Origin: Anaeramoeba flamelloides
Lineage: Eukaryota > Metamonada > Anaeramoebidae
Reading direction: 5' to 3'
DNA: 64,000 nucleotides
Assembly: GCA_027625915.1 (NCBI GenBank)
Contig: JANTQA010000076.1
Coordinates: forward strand, 3,597,501 to 3,661,500
Position numbers and translations under genes: made by a program. Positions 1-12,082 of the stretch are shown piece by piece; the first letter of the stretch is position 1; every line of letters begins with the position of its first letter. The notes under the pieces were generated by a model. It worked only from the letters and a program-made list of their open reading frames with translations. It ran no database searches and was not told the origin of the DNA.

Positions 1-2817
1 TCTTTTGAATAACAAGAGCATTTGGAAATATTTTTATTATTTCATTTTTTATAAATTTTTTAATTGAATGATTAAAGATTGTTTTAATAGAGTTAAAATA
101 TTTTTAGAATATTAATTGTTACTATACAAATATTTTCTTTTTTATTTGTTATTGTTATTATATATCATTATTTTTTTATATTTATATAATAAATTTAAAA
201 CTGCAATTCTTGAGTGTAATTTTTTCTTAAATCCACATTGATTTTTCGGAGACAAAATCCCAAGAATCTTGTATTCTCATATAACATAATTTAAGAAAAA
301 ATATGGGAAGGGTTTTATTTATTGAGATGTGTCGATAATTAAGTGCCCCCCATCTCCAGATTTATGAATGAATAATATGTTTCTTTTTTTAATAAAATCT
401 ATATTTTTTTGAGAAATGTCTTGAATCCAAATTAGAAATATTTTTTGAATTATAATTAGAAAGTTTTCATAATTTAAATAAAATTCACCACTTAGATTTC
501 TAATGGATTTATAATGTTTAATTTTGTCAAAATCTTGAACAAATTTATTTTTATTTGATTATTTCTTCAATTTTGACAGTTGAGTATATTTCTTTCATTT
601 CTAAATCAATTAAGGTTTTTTTATCTAAACTCCATTTCACTCAAAGGTGCCCAGCTAAAAATGAAAAAGTCACATTATTTTTAAGAATCAACCAAACAAA
701 CTAAGATTGTTTATAAATACGCGAAATAATAAACGTCGTATTAGAGTCGATAATCATAAAAGAAATGCCTGGGCAAACCATAAATTTCAAAAAAAAAAAA
801 ATTGTTAAAAAATTTTTTGGTACCCCTTTCATTGGAACTTCTCTGTGCAAAATTCTCAATTTCTTTAGAAAATTAAAATTGTTGACAATAAGATTTTTGA
901 CTTGTAAATGTATGAATTTTAAAAGAACATACAAAGCCTAACTTTTTTTAATGTTAATTTTGAGTTTCAAACATTTTTTTTTTCAAATTTACTTTGTTTT
1001 AAAAAAAAAATAAAAAAGAAAAGAAGAAAAAAAAAAAAAAAAAGAAAGCGAAAAAATGAAAAAAAAAAATTTTACAAAATGAGAAAAAATGATTTTGATC
1101 TAAAAATTGAAATTTTAGTTTGAGAAGAATAATGAATTAAACCCATAGAATATGTTCTATTTCTTCAATAAAACTGGGCTACTTTGACTGAAAAAGAGTT
1201 TAAATTAAAATTTATAATAAAACCTATTCTATATATTTTTTTGGTTTTTTACTAATATAATTAAAAGAGGAGTTTTCTAAATTCTCATAATTTAAAACCA
1301 TTTTTTTTTTGAAGTTTAACATATCTGATCAAGTTTTTTCCAAAAATTATAATAACTTTCAAATTCAATATTAATTTGATCAATCTAGTTTTCGAGATTT
1401 CTTATTTATTTCAATCTTTAATTTTTTTTCATTAATTCTTTATTATTGGAGACTTTATATATCAAACTGTATAGTTTTAATTCGTTTTTGAAATATTTTA
1501 AAGCACTCTATCATTTTTTGTAATAAATTGTTTTTTCAACTTTTTGAAGATAAAAACTATCTTTTGATAATTATTATTTTTTTAAAAAAGTTTGAAAAAA
1601 TGTTCTGAAAATTACGGCTATCTTTTATACAATATGAAAACATCCTAACTTTAAGATATTATTTACATTGATCAACATTATAAACAAACCATAATCAAAT
1701 ATAACAGAAACAAGAAACTGGGGTTATATCATCTATCTTTATCTTTATAAAGATAACATCTTATTACATAATTTACACGTAAATCCCTTTTCAAACAAAA
1801 GGGTCCACCTCTTAAATCATCAATACTATTGAATTTGATTATTAAAAAGATAATTACTTATTGGTGATTTTCATTATTCATTTTTTCATTTTTTGTTTTT
1901 TTATTTATGGGTATTGAACAGTTGGAAAACAAAAATAAACAAGATAAGAAGAAACCAATTTGGAAATAATCTGACAGTATAAAAATGGAAACAGTTTAAG
2001 TATGATTTCCAATGAGCTAGATATAGGAATTAAGAAAGACCATTATTGGATTGATGCACTGAACAAAAGAAAAAAAGAAAATATTGAAAAAAAAAACAAT
2101 TCCAACAAAATACCCAGATGAATTGCGGCTTTATATTGAAAATGAGACTTTAAAGAACAAAAGTTTGACGTGTAAAGGAGTTATCAATAAAATGTAAAAG
2201 AATTTTTTTCCCAGCTCACCTTTTCAATGGTTTTTATTGATTTTACATATATATTTTTCCCCATGATTTACAAAAGGAGATTTCTCATTTCAAATACAAG
2301 GGCACATCAATTTTTAAAATATTTAATTTTAATTTTATTGTTTTTGTTTTAACGAGTCTTAAATATTCAGTTGAGTGTTTTTTTTTATGTTTTAAAAAGT
2401 TTCTTATATTTTTAAATGATCTTACAATTAATTTGATTCAATTATGAATAATTCTTGAAAATTTCTGTGCCACTTTTATTTGAAAAAGAGTTTATTTAAA
2501 TAATTTATACATTCCATTAGAAACTCACGATTCACAAATAAAGCAATGCTCTTTAGAAATAATATTTTCTTTACCATTAAATAAAAATTTTAATTAAAAA
2601 TTAAAAAAAGAGAAATGTTTGTTTATTTCTAATTGAAAATTTTCAATAGTTGTTAACAAGTTTTCCATAAGAAATTAATATTTCTAAAGTAGTTAATTAC
2701 ATACATACATTTAATAGGGTAGGGTATTATATTAAAAAATTGGTTTCTCTCATCTTTAAATAAAAATCGATATTTAAAATCAAAATAAACACGAAATTTT
2801 AAAACGAAAGTATTTAC
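1..2817. other. Probable importin-alpha intron, no exon recognised
   Basis: AT-rich sequence after the last recognised importin exon. I see no ARM-repeat exon on the minus strand. It holds a remnant of the CAGTCAAAG-ended element family near 1135-1205, a similar end near 630-655, long A/T runs, and a short coding-like stretch on the plus strand (2002-2330). The ORF on the minus strand at 701-934 resembles nothing and is taken as chance. Confidence 0.5.
2002..2330 (+). pseudogene. Coding-like fragment, unidentified, frame-broken
   Basis: Reads MISNELDIGIKKDHYWIDAL and onward to a stop at about 2118. An overlapping frame then gives KYPDELRLYIENET and LTCKGVINKM, and a third gives FPHDLQKEISHFKYKG. 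Codon choice is more protein-like than the surroundings and the frames follow each other, as in a decayed gene. A transposase DNA-binding region is possible, but I do not recognise a family. Confidence 0.25.
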
Positions 2818-5800
2818 CTTAAAAGTTGGATAAGTACTGGAATTGCATCAAATTCAATAATTGCATCTATATAATCAGAGCCTTCATTTGATATATAATT
2901 AAATGTCCAACAGGCATCACTAATTACTGAATAATTTGTCGATTTTAATAGTGAAGAAAGCGTGGGGAGAGCTATTTCGACCTTTTAAACATTGAATGAA
3001 GAAAACAAAAAAATGGTATATTTTAAAAAATAGTTGTATATATTAAAATTAAAATTATAACAAAGATTTTTTTGTTTATCTAAAGTGGGCAAAAACCTGA
3101 GAATGATATGAAGTTTGAAAATTAAAAAAATCTGAGGGATATTCATTAATTTCATATTCCCCTTATGTGTATGTTTATTAGGTATACTTGAAAAGTTAAC
3201 TCTTTCTTCTCGAACTCGAAGAAATTTTGTAGAAAAATGATCCTTTTTATTTGAAAATTATTTTGAAATAAAACTTTTGATCAACAATTAAAAGCGATTT
3301 CACCTTCATTTTCAAAAATTATTATCAAACAAAATTGATATTTTTTAATTATCAAATATATTGAAAATAAATTGATAGTAAAATCAGCAAAGTTCGAGTT
3401 TGTTTGATGAAAATTTTTAGAATGAAGATGAAATTGCTTTTAATTGTTGAGCAAAACAATTGATTTAAGGATCGAATCACTTACTATGGATTTGTTCCAT
3501 ACTCGAGGAGTGATTTACCACCAAAAAGAATATTGTGAAATTGGACTTGTTTTGATTGACAAAATTCAAATAACAAAAAAAACATAGGATCTCTATTAGA
3601 AAAATATTCATTAAGACAAAAAAAATAAACAATTTAAAAAGAAGATCTAACTGACAAAAAATTCAGTCACGAAGAAAAATAAGTTTCTAAGTTCTCAATT
3701 TCAAAAAATCAAAATTTGGAAAAAAAAATTAATCTTTACTTATTTTATTTTTTCAGAGGATTAAATTTCTTTAATTTGAAATAAATTGTTTTCCATTAGT
3801 ACACAACCAATTTAGTTCGATTTAATCTAATTTTTGGTTATTCTTGAGAACCTTTATATTTGACAAAGTACGAATTTTGTAATATTCTTTCATTAAAAAT
3901 AACTCATCTGAAGAATAGAAAAAAAAAAAATCATCTTTGAGATCTTTCAAAAAGCGCCAAAGAGCGACTTCGAAAACTCACAACAGTTGTTTTCAAAATT
4001 TTAATGCACAAAGATTTAAATTGGAAATATAGTGTATCTCTTTTTGGTGTTTTTTTCTAAAAAAGTCCTCGTTTTTTTGATTATTGATTTTTTGAGATCG
4101 ATCTTTGCATCACATATTGGTTGGTTTTTGATTGGCGTTAGGTCCTTATAAAAATTACTAAAAAGTTTTTGTCCATTTCAGAAAAAAAAATTTTTACTCA
4201 ATGACTAGACCCTTAAGTCTCAAAATATCTTTCTTAAATTTGTGGAGAAATGTAGATTAGTTGCTAAAAAATTCGTTTTTTTATAAAAATTAAATAATAA
4301 ACGAATAAATTTTTTTGACTAATTATTTCTCAAATCATGCAAATATATTGATGATACAATTAGCCTTATAAAAAGGAAACCAAACAAAATTATCAGTCTT
4401 TGTGCTTTTATGTTGATGATTATTGAGTTAATCTTTGAAATTCAAAAATTATAAAAATAGTTACTTTTGGAAGTTCTAAATCTAAATTATTAAATACTGG
4501 AATACTGTATTTTGGGTTTCTATTTTTAAATTTGGAAAAGGGAATTAAAAAAAAATTTTTCAAAATGAAACTTTTTAATAATGATCCTGAGTAAAAAATG
4601 TAATAATTTATTGGGTAATAAGATTTATAATAGATTTTTTAGAGTCACAGAAACTATTTGAGCCATGGCGCACTAATATCGTTTATACCCAATTTCAACA
4701 TACTTTGATGATAGAGAAATCTAGGGTGATGTTAATCCCTTAACAATCTAATTTTCAAAACTCCAAGAGGAATAAGAAATGTTAATAATAATCATAAATA
4801 GGTACAAAATAGTTATTTTAAAAAACATAAGAAAACGATCCAGATTTCAAGGCTTCAAAAAGAAATAAAAATTTTTATAGAAATTAAAAAACACTCCAAA
4901 CTATTGGACTTATAATTTTACAACTAGAAACCCACTTTCGATTGTTTGAAATATTTTTTTTAATTTTTTAAACTATGAAAATAAATCAAATAAAATCATA
5001 AGAATATGTTTGTAATCAATAGATAAAATTATTTGTCTAAACTTTAGATTTTTCACAATTTTCTGCTACATATTGTAAATTAAAATTAAACTTGATTTAT
5101 TGGTGAAGAATTTCATCAGAAAAAAAAAAAAAAGTAATTAACCCTGAGGATTAATTACATTTTTAAAATGAAGAAAAAAATAAATTTAATTCAAGTTTGG
5201 TTAGTGTGATTTTTTCAATTATTAAAAAAAAAAAAAAAAAAGAAGAAGAAGAAAGAAAAGGAAAAAGAAAAGTCAAACTAAAGAAACATCAGGAAGCGGA
5301 CTTCTTCTAAATAATTGGGATAACAGCCAAACAGCGTTTTTTGTGATATTTAAAGTTAAATATTTTTTCGAAAATTGTTGAAGAATTTTTTCAATGATAA
5401 ATTCATGTTTTAAAATTTCGTTCCTAAATTGAATACAATCAGATGCTATTAAAGGCATATTTAGTATAATCAAAACAAAATATTTTTTATAATAAATATT
5501 ATTATAGAAAAAAGATAAATTTATAAAAGTAAAATTTAGACAAAATAATAAAAAAGAAAGAAATGTATTTACCTATATTCCCCAAACACCAAAGCCCCTT
5601 TTATATTATATATTATAAGCAAATTTAAAAAGATTAAGTAGAATTTTTGTGGAAATAAGAAAAATCTTATATTAGAAAATAAACTAAACTCTGATTCAAA
5701 ATTTTTAACACACTAAAATTCAATTTTTGAAAAAAAAATCTTATTTTAATCAATTCTAGAAGAAATGCTAAATAAGAACTATTCACTAATTGAAATGTTA

Positions 5801-8800
5801 ACACTTATTTATAAATTAAAATACCAATAAAACAAGAAATAAATAATCATCAATACTAATAAAACAAGAGTGTGCTAAAAAAATTTTTGAGAGAGCGTAA
5901 TAAAAAAATGTATTGGAGTTATTGTTAAGGGTTATGACGAAACCTCATCTAATCTGTTAAAGAGAGAAATTTGAAGTTACTAAATTTGGGACTTCATAAT
6001 TCAAAGAGTATCTATTAGATACAGTCATCAGAAGTATTTGAATCTTAATTTAGTTTTCTAAAAAAAAAAAAGAGAAAAGTATGTATTGGTAAATTTGTAA
6101 AAATTCTATTAACAATTATTGATCGATCAAACGATTAAATGCAATCAACTAATTTTATTTGAAGTTCTTCTGTTTTGAAGAACTCAACCCAACTTTAACC
6201 TAATATCAATTATTTGAAAATATTGATCAAACAAACTAGGTTAGGTTTTTCAAAAAATGAAATGAAAACAAAAAACTAAAAGATAAAAAAATGATTGAAT
6301 AATTTGAAAAATTCAAAAATTGCTGTTCAGTTTTATTTTTTTTAGTCTGTACCGTTTTCGGTGGTTTCGTAACGAGAAAAGTAGTTCTATACGATTATTA
6401 ATTTTCATTTTTTCATGATATTTCTATTCTACCTTTCTTTTCTTTTCTTTTTTCTTTTTATTTTCTATTTATTGAAATCTTTTTCGATTATTTTGATTTC
6501 CTTTTTTTGGGTATTCTTTGATTTTTTGGTTTGAAAATTTTAAACGATTTAGATTATTCAGTTGAAAATAGAAAATATGTATTGAATTAAAGAGATAGTA
6601 AATTCATGAATGGGATTTTTGTTCTTAATACAAGAAATAAAACTGTAATGATGCATTCAAAAATTTTTCTTGTATTTTTTTTTTTTATTCTTATTTTACC
6701 CAATGCTGTTTGATTTTTATTAATAATAAATCAAGGTATTTTCTTTCTAAATAAATTGTATTATTTAAATTGATTTACAACAAAAAAAAAAAAAATTAAT
6801 TTTAAAAATAAGCCAAGCCTTTCTATTTGACTTGAGAAATGAATTTTTTATTTTTGTAAAAATACCTTAAGCAGGGATCCTTTAAATTAATTCAGATCTT
6901 CAAAACAAATGTAAAAATTATGAAACTCTATGCACCCCCAATATATTTTATTGAATTAAATTTTTATGTGTTTCAGTTTTTATGCAAATTTCAAGTAAAC
7001 TCCAATTCAAAATTTTTAACACACCAAAATTCAATTTTTGAAAAAAAAACTTATTTAATCAATTCAAGAATATTTACCAAATTAGAACCATTCACTAATT
7101 GAAATGGTAACACTTCTTTATAAATTACAATACTCACAAAACAATAAATAAATAATTATCAATACCAATAAATCATGGGTGTGTTAAAAATTTTGGAGAG
7201 AGCAAAACAAAAAAATTGATTAGTAAATTTGTTGAAATTCTATTTAGGATTATTGATCGATCAAATGGTTAGATACTACAAACTAATTTTATTTGAGTTC
7301 TTCTATTTGGAACAACTTGACTTTAACTTAATATCAATTGTTCAAAAAAATTTTGATAGAACAAAACAAGTTATGTAATTCAAAAAATGAAATGAAAACA
7401 AAAACTAAAAGATGAAAAAATGATTTTCATATTTTACAAAAATCAAAATTATTTCCAATTTCAATGAAATTGTATTATTGTGATTGTTTGTAACTTTTTA
7501 GCTGTGTGGAAAATTTTGAATTTTAGTTTAGTTTTTGAAATAATGTTTTTATAACTCAATATATTTACAGATAAAAGTTAAATCTTCAAAAAAAAAAATA
7601 TTATACAAAAAACAAGCTTTTTCCAAAAAAAAACAAAAAAAAATAAGAGTCTAGCAAATTAATTTTCAAATATCTCTATTCAACTTCAATCCTACTATTA
7701 CCATTGAAAAACCCAAAATCGTTATTTATTGTAAATTGATTCTTAATAATAATACAATTTATTTATTTTAATCAAATATACTAAAAGTTTTGATCACAAT
7801 TTTTAATGATCTTTTTTTTATGTGTAAAAATTGGTAGGGTATTTTTTTCTTTTTGATCCATAAAAATTTTTTTCATATAGAGATTTAATCTTAATAGAAT
7901 TTCTCAGAGAAGAATGGAAAACTTATAACCGGATTTTATTGTTTTAAAAATCTTTTGCCCTTTACTATATTGTCCATTTTTTTTTAATAGAAATTAGCGG
8001 TGTACCTTGTTTTCTCCTAAAAAAAGTGTATTATTATTTTTTTCATTTTTTGTAAATATTTTGATGTACACATATTTTGAGTTGCATAACAATAGTCCAA
8101 AGATTCAGTGATTATTAATATTTCTATAAATTTGATATTACCAAGTTATGGATAGAACAACTTTACAAAAAAAAATATATATTATTCGAAAGGCTGTAAA
8201 AAATAAAGTCCCACTTTTTTGGAAATACTTTTTAAAGTTTTGAAAATTTGTGTCTTTATATCAACTTGAATATAATAAATATGAGATTATTTTGTGGATA
8301 ATTTATAATTGTTTTGTTAAAAATAATTATTCTAAATAATTACTTGGTAAATCGACCATACTGATTTTTACAACTTCAAACTAATCTTATGATAGATCCC
8401 ATTTTGTGTAATATAAACCAAAACAAAAATATGAGGATTTTTTTGAAAGGTAACCCAAGAAAAATAAAGGGAAAAAATTTCGAGTTGAGATCTTGCTATC
8501 TCAAGAAATTGGAAATATTGCAAATCATTACTACCACTGGCCTATCTGAAATAACGCAAATAGTTTCAAGAAAAAAAAAGTAATTCAGGTTATTGAGAAA
8601 AAATGATAAATTTATTATAATTAAAGAAGTGTTAATTATTTACTCTAAATGGACTTTTACTTAAAATTTCTCAAAGGTAATTTAAGTGTAAAATGATAGA
8701 TTTTAAGATTAATCAAGGAAAAGACATACCCAATTTTTTTTTATGTTTAAAAAGTTAAATCAAAAAATTGAAAAGAAAAAAGAATTAATGAAAAAAGAAA

Positions 8801-10578
8801 AAAGAAAAAAGGAAAAAAAAAAAAGAAAAAGAAATTTAAAAAGGGTTTATAATAAGCAATTGGCAAAAAATCAAAAAAAAAAACCAATGCTATCTTTAAT
8901 TAATGACTCCCAAAATCACAACCACGATACTTTTAGTTAATTCTTCTTAATTTGATAATTGATCATGAATGTTTATTTTGGGGGTCGTTATTTAATTTAT
9001 TTTGTCTTTTTTTTTGGCTCCATTTACTTACACTTTGGTATTGTTGCCTTTGCTTTTTCTTTTTTATTTTCAGGTTACAAAGATACTGTCATTTTTCAAT
9101 ATCTCAGTATTAGCAAGTAGCCACTTGATCTTTTTCACTTTGTAACTCTTCTTTTCTCAATATAAAAGAAATTCAGCCCGGGAAAAAATGGAAAAAAATT
9201 AAAAATACTATATTTGAAATGAATTTAATTGAAATTAATTTTCAAATAGAGAAGTTATTTTGGAAGAGATAAAAATGCACAAAATCTGATCAAATTTCAA
9301 TTGTAGTTTTTTGAATTCATTAAAAACCTCCACCTTAATAATTCCGATTTTTCAGCCTCAAAAACAGTCTCCACAGAAAGATGATTTGATCTTTATTATT
9401 GATTGTTAGAAATTCAAAATAGCTTCGAAATTTGCAAAGCATCACTTTTAACAGCAATGATTTTAAAATTGAACCCAAAAACTGTCATGAAATTTTCAAA
9501 AAAACTTTCTTGTTAAATAAATTGAACAAAATTATCATTCAGATTTCCAAATACAAAGATTTTTTTAAGTCCTAGTAACATTTCAAATTTTTAATTGTGT
9601 AAACAATCTTACATTATTAATTTCCTCTTTTAGAATTGGGAACTTTGATTACCATTTTTAATAGTTCTTGGAATGTGATTATTTGTATGGAAAGTTAAAT
9701 GAAAATTTTGATCTTTTTATTTTATAATTAACAGGAGGTGTGTAGTTTGCCAAAAAAAGAAACAAAACAAAAAAAAACAATAAAAACAAGTTACATACTT
9801 GTTCGATTAAATTAGCATCCCCAGAATCCAATAATAAAATCAGTTTGGGAATAAATCCAAGCTCAACAACTATTAAAGTTTGTTCTGTCGTTCCTGAACA
9901 TAAATTTGTTAAAATCCATGCTGTTTGGAACTTGAGAAACAAAAAGAAAAAATCAAAAGAAAATGAAAAGTATTGGTAAGGGATAAATTGGAATGAACAA
10001 GAAACCACTTGAAAGAAATTGAATTCTCGTACTCGAATATAGTTGTCCAATTGGGGATACAAAAAATGTATTAAAATTTGCAAAGTTCCTTCTTCAATAA
10101 TGAGGTCTAATGGTGAATCTTTTTCACTAACCATTATTCTTAAGGATGTTAAATTATTTTTGACTTCATCTATATCCTGTGACTGAATCCCTTTCAATAA
10201 AGAGGGCAATTCGTCGATCTGTTGAAATGCAAATGAGTGGCATGGTTGTGGGTTTTTTTTTTTTTTTTTTTGTAGTTAGAAAACAGAAAATTGTGGATTT
10301 TTGCTTTACTTATAAATGAAAAAAAATTATGTTCAAAATAGGGAAAGTACTGTTGGAGTTTTCTTTTCTTTTTGTTTTTCTTGTGTAACAGTGTTTGTCT
10401 GATCTGTATTATTGAAATTTCGCCTTTTAAAAAGCTGTTGTTCTCTTTTGTTTTGGGAAAGTTGAATCGTGAGTTGTTTTCTTTTGTTGATTGAGTCGCT
10501 ATAATTTGTTGTGTGTTTGAAAAGATCTCTTCTTCTTTTTAACTTTTTTTGGAATTTAGACATTTTATTTGTTTGCAT
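2818..10578 (-). CDS. Importin subunit alpha (karyopherin alpha), 3' part missing
   Basis: Nuclear import adaptor that binds NLS cargo through ARM repeats and importin beta through its N-terminal IBB domain. Exons I can place (minus strand): 10578-10351, 10218-10009, 9930-9799, 5597-5573, 5445-5279, 2981-2818. Exon 1 carries the IBB: basic KKLKRRRDLFK, then KRKQLTIQLSQNKREQQLFK and RRN. Exons 2-6 give ARM repeats; landmarks are TAWILTNLCSGTTEQT, GLWCLGNIASD, NAVWLLSQLFRRSPLPD and SDACWTFNYISNEGSD, which align in order with human or yeast importin alpha. All splice phases agree and all sites are GT-AG. The start may be M1 (10578) or M6 (10563, MSKFQKK). Exon 6 ends in phase 2 after ARM 5 or so; ARM 6-10 and the acidic tail are not recognised in 1-2816, so the next intron probably passes the left edge. 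Introns: 132, 78, 4201, 127 and 2297 nt. Confidence 0.92.
3275..3456. repeat. Inverted repeat (foldback), about 57-bp arms
   Basis: Left arm 3275-3333 and right arm 3399-3456 are imperfect reverse complements (for example CAACAATTAAAAGCGATTTC against GAAATTGCTTTTAATTGTTG) around a 65-nt spacer. It abuts the TTAA-flanked element that starts at 3467. Confidence 0.6.
3467..4216 (+). mobile_element. TTAA-type MITE, family B, copy 1
   Basis: About 750 bp, next to TTAA at both ends; the right end reads AATGACTAGACCC then TTAA. A second copy at 52781-53560 begins TTAA then GGGTCTAGTCATT, so the family has 13-bp terminal inverted repeats. The interior (about 3740-4190) aligns with 53100-53545. There is no ORF, so it is non-autonomous. 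TTAA targeting suggests a piggyBac-type transposase in trans. It lies inside the 2.3-kb importin intron. Confidence 0.6.
4217..4744 (+). mobile_element. TTAA-type MITE, family A, partial copy 1
   Basis: Aligns with the 3' half of the copies at 50606-51369 (inverted) and 56320-57296. It ends GATGTTAATCCC followed by TTAA, matching the GGGATTAACTTCATC terminus of the full copy. Shared landmarks are a GATCCTGAGTAAAAAATG block and GAGTCACAGAAACTATTTG. The left half is missing and the family B element sits in its place. Confidence 0.55.
5573..5597 (-). CDS. 25-nt importin-alpha microexon
   Basis: Codes for GLWCLGNI plus the first base of an Ala codon completed by the next exon (5445 onward, CA TCT GAT). 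It fills exactly the conserved ARM segment (family consensus AVWALGNIAGD) missing between the exon ending ANLIEQ and the exon starting SDCIQFRNEIL. It is flanked by AG (5599-5598) and GTAAAT (5572-5567). It lies 4.2 kb from the upstream exon and 127 nt from the downstream one. Confidence 0.85.
5685..6330 (+). mobile_element. TA-flanked MITE, family C, copy 1 (right end unclear)
   Basis: Begins TA-AACTCTGATTCAAAATTT and shares long blocks with 6996-7530, 22752-23302, 38946-39555 and 48022-49587, for example ACAATTATTGATCGATCAAA. Non-coding. Confidence 0.55.
6996..7530 (+). mobile_element. TA-flanked MITE, family C, copy 2 (complete)
   Basis: 535 bp bounded by TA. The left terminus AACTCCAATTCAAAATTTTT and the right terminus (reverse complement AACTAAAATTCAAAATTTTC) form terminal inverted repeats of about 28 bp. 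This is the best-preserved copy for setting the family ends. No transposase ORF; the TA target fits Tc1/mariner-type mobilisation. Confidence 0.65.
8640..9200 (+). repeat. Dispersed repeat with lysine-rich chance ORF, copy 1
   Basis: Aligns over about 500 bp with 37620-38170, including GATAATTGATCATGAATGTT and CCACTTGATCTTTTTC blocks. The ORF at 8743-8940 (poly-Lys) is not kept open in the other copy, so I call it non-coding. Confidence 0.6.
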
Positions 10579-10974
10579 TGGTGGTGAAAAAAGAATAAAA
10601 AATGATATAATTTTAAGTATTTGGAATAATAAATAAACCAGTCATTTTTAAGGGATTAGAGTCAACCAGGGTTGGTTTATAATTACAGCATATTGTAATT
10701 AAAAATAAATGATCTTTGTACACTTATTCTTCAGATGGCTTTTTAAAATCTATTAATAAATATTATTGAACAAGAAATTATTCAGTTTTTTTTTAATATA
10801 TTGATTTATTTATTTCGAGAGAAATGAGTAATTAAAAAAAAATGAGATCAAATAATAAAAAATAAAAGAAAAATAATTAAAATATAAATAAAAAATAAAA
10901 ATATCATTTGCAAGGGCAAATTGAAAATTATCCATTTTAGTTAGTTTTTTTTTTTAATTTGAGAAATAAACCTA

Positions 10975-11215
10975 AAATTTTTGAAAATTTTCTTTTCATT
11001 TCTTGAATTAAAAAAAAAAAGTTGTTAGCTTTTCCAGAATTCAAAAGAATTGAGTTAAATCCAAGATTTTATACTATTTTTTTAGAATTCTGGAAAACTT
11101 CTGTTAACTTTTTTTTTAGTTTCTCAAATTAAAAAAAAGCTAGGCAATTGACGGCACTCTATGGCACTCGACGACACGTGACCAGAATTCAAAGGAGCGG
11201 CAAAACCTGATTGAA
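10975..11215. repeat. Palindromic repeat, family F, copy 1
   Basis: An inverted repeat built on CTTTTCCAGAATTCAAAAGA and its complement TAGAATTCTGGAAAAC, flanked by complementary poly-T/A arms. It is followed by a short tandem of GGCACTCTA / GGCACTCGAC / GACACG-type units. The same layout recurs near 20085, 29125, 36295 and 57600. Confidence 0.65.
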
Positions 11216-11302
11216 AGGTTACCGATTAAAGATAAAATTTCCAAAATCTGTAATTAATAATTATTATTCAGCAACTCTCATGGCGGGGCACTAGGTATCC
11301 AA

Positions 11303-11305
<3 letters not shown>

Positions 11306-11333
<28 letters not shown>
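11306..11333. repeat. (TA)n microsatellite
   Basis: About fourteen uninterrupted TA units. Similar tracts lie at about 22722-22752 and 41500-41510, the last at the edge of a mariner element. Confidence 0.9.
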
Positions 11334-11336
<3 letters not shown>

Positions 11337-11489
11337 CTATTTTAAGTATTTTTTACTTTTTTTATTTAATATAGCTAATTTTAAATGTATTTTGAAAATA
11401 TTTTTTTAATTTTCTACACAAATTTAAAGATAGAAAATATAATAATAGTATCCATGCACTGAAACAAATATATTTAGAATCTCTAAAAG

Positions 11490-11950
11490 TTATGATAGTG
11501 ATTTAAAAAAAAATATGTATTAAAATCCTAAAATCGTTCTATCAAAAGATAATCCCTACTTTTTTTTCTTGTTGTTTATTTTAAAATCCAATTTACTACT
11601 CAATAGTATAACTAATTTAAAATCAATTTTGAAGGTAAATCCTTTGAGGTTTTCTGATCTGTTTAGGTCAATCTTAAATTTGGAATTCAATTTGTGACAA
11701 TTTTTAGTAATTTTTTGATATTTTTTTAAATTTTTTCTATTTTTGAAATTTAACCTACTTTTAAGATAAATTTTCCAATTTGATCCTTTATTTTTAAATT
11801 TTCTTTTTTAATAATAGAACTTTAGGTAACCATTATCGCATTCAATTCGGTTTTATTGTTGGTTTCTTTGATTGGTTAATGTATTTTATTCTATAAAAAA
11901 ACATGAATTTTATTTTGAAACCGGATTAAAGTTTTCTGCAATTATTATAT
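11490..11950 (+). mobile_element. Tc1/mariner-type MITE, family D, copy 1 (eroded)
   Basis: Aligns with 14406-14888 and, inverted, with 25730-26268. Shared blocks include CCAATTTGATCCTT and TTTCTTTGATTGGTTAAT. Its ends are degraded; non-coding. Confidence 0.55.
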
Positions 11951-12051
11951 TGACAACGATAAAAGTTTCTATTTATTTATTCCGAGATTCGCATATTGGT
12001 ATTTAAATAAAAACCTAAATATTGACTATTATGTTTTCCTTTTTCCATAGG

Positions 12052-12082
<31 letters not shown>

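Larger units (their letters stand above)
5598..9798 (-). other. 4.2-kb importin-alpha intron
   Basis: Separates the exon ending at 9799 from the 25-nt microexon. It contains two copies of the TA-flanked family C (about 5685-6330 and 6996-7530) and one copy of the lysine-rich dispersed repeat (about 8640-9200). The ORFs at 8389-8583 and 8743-8940 fall in or beside repeats and look like chance reading of A-rich DNA. Confidence 0.75.

Noticed and set aside
8743-8940. Lysine-rich 65-codon ORF
   Set aside because: It lies in a dispersed repeat; the second copy (37620-38170) does not keep the frame and the composition is simply A-rich.
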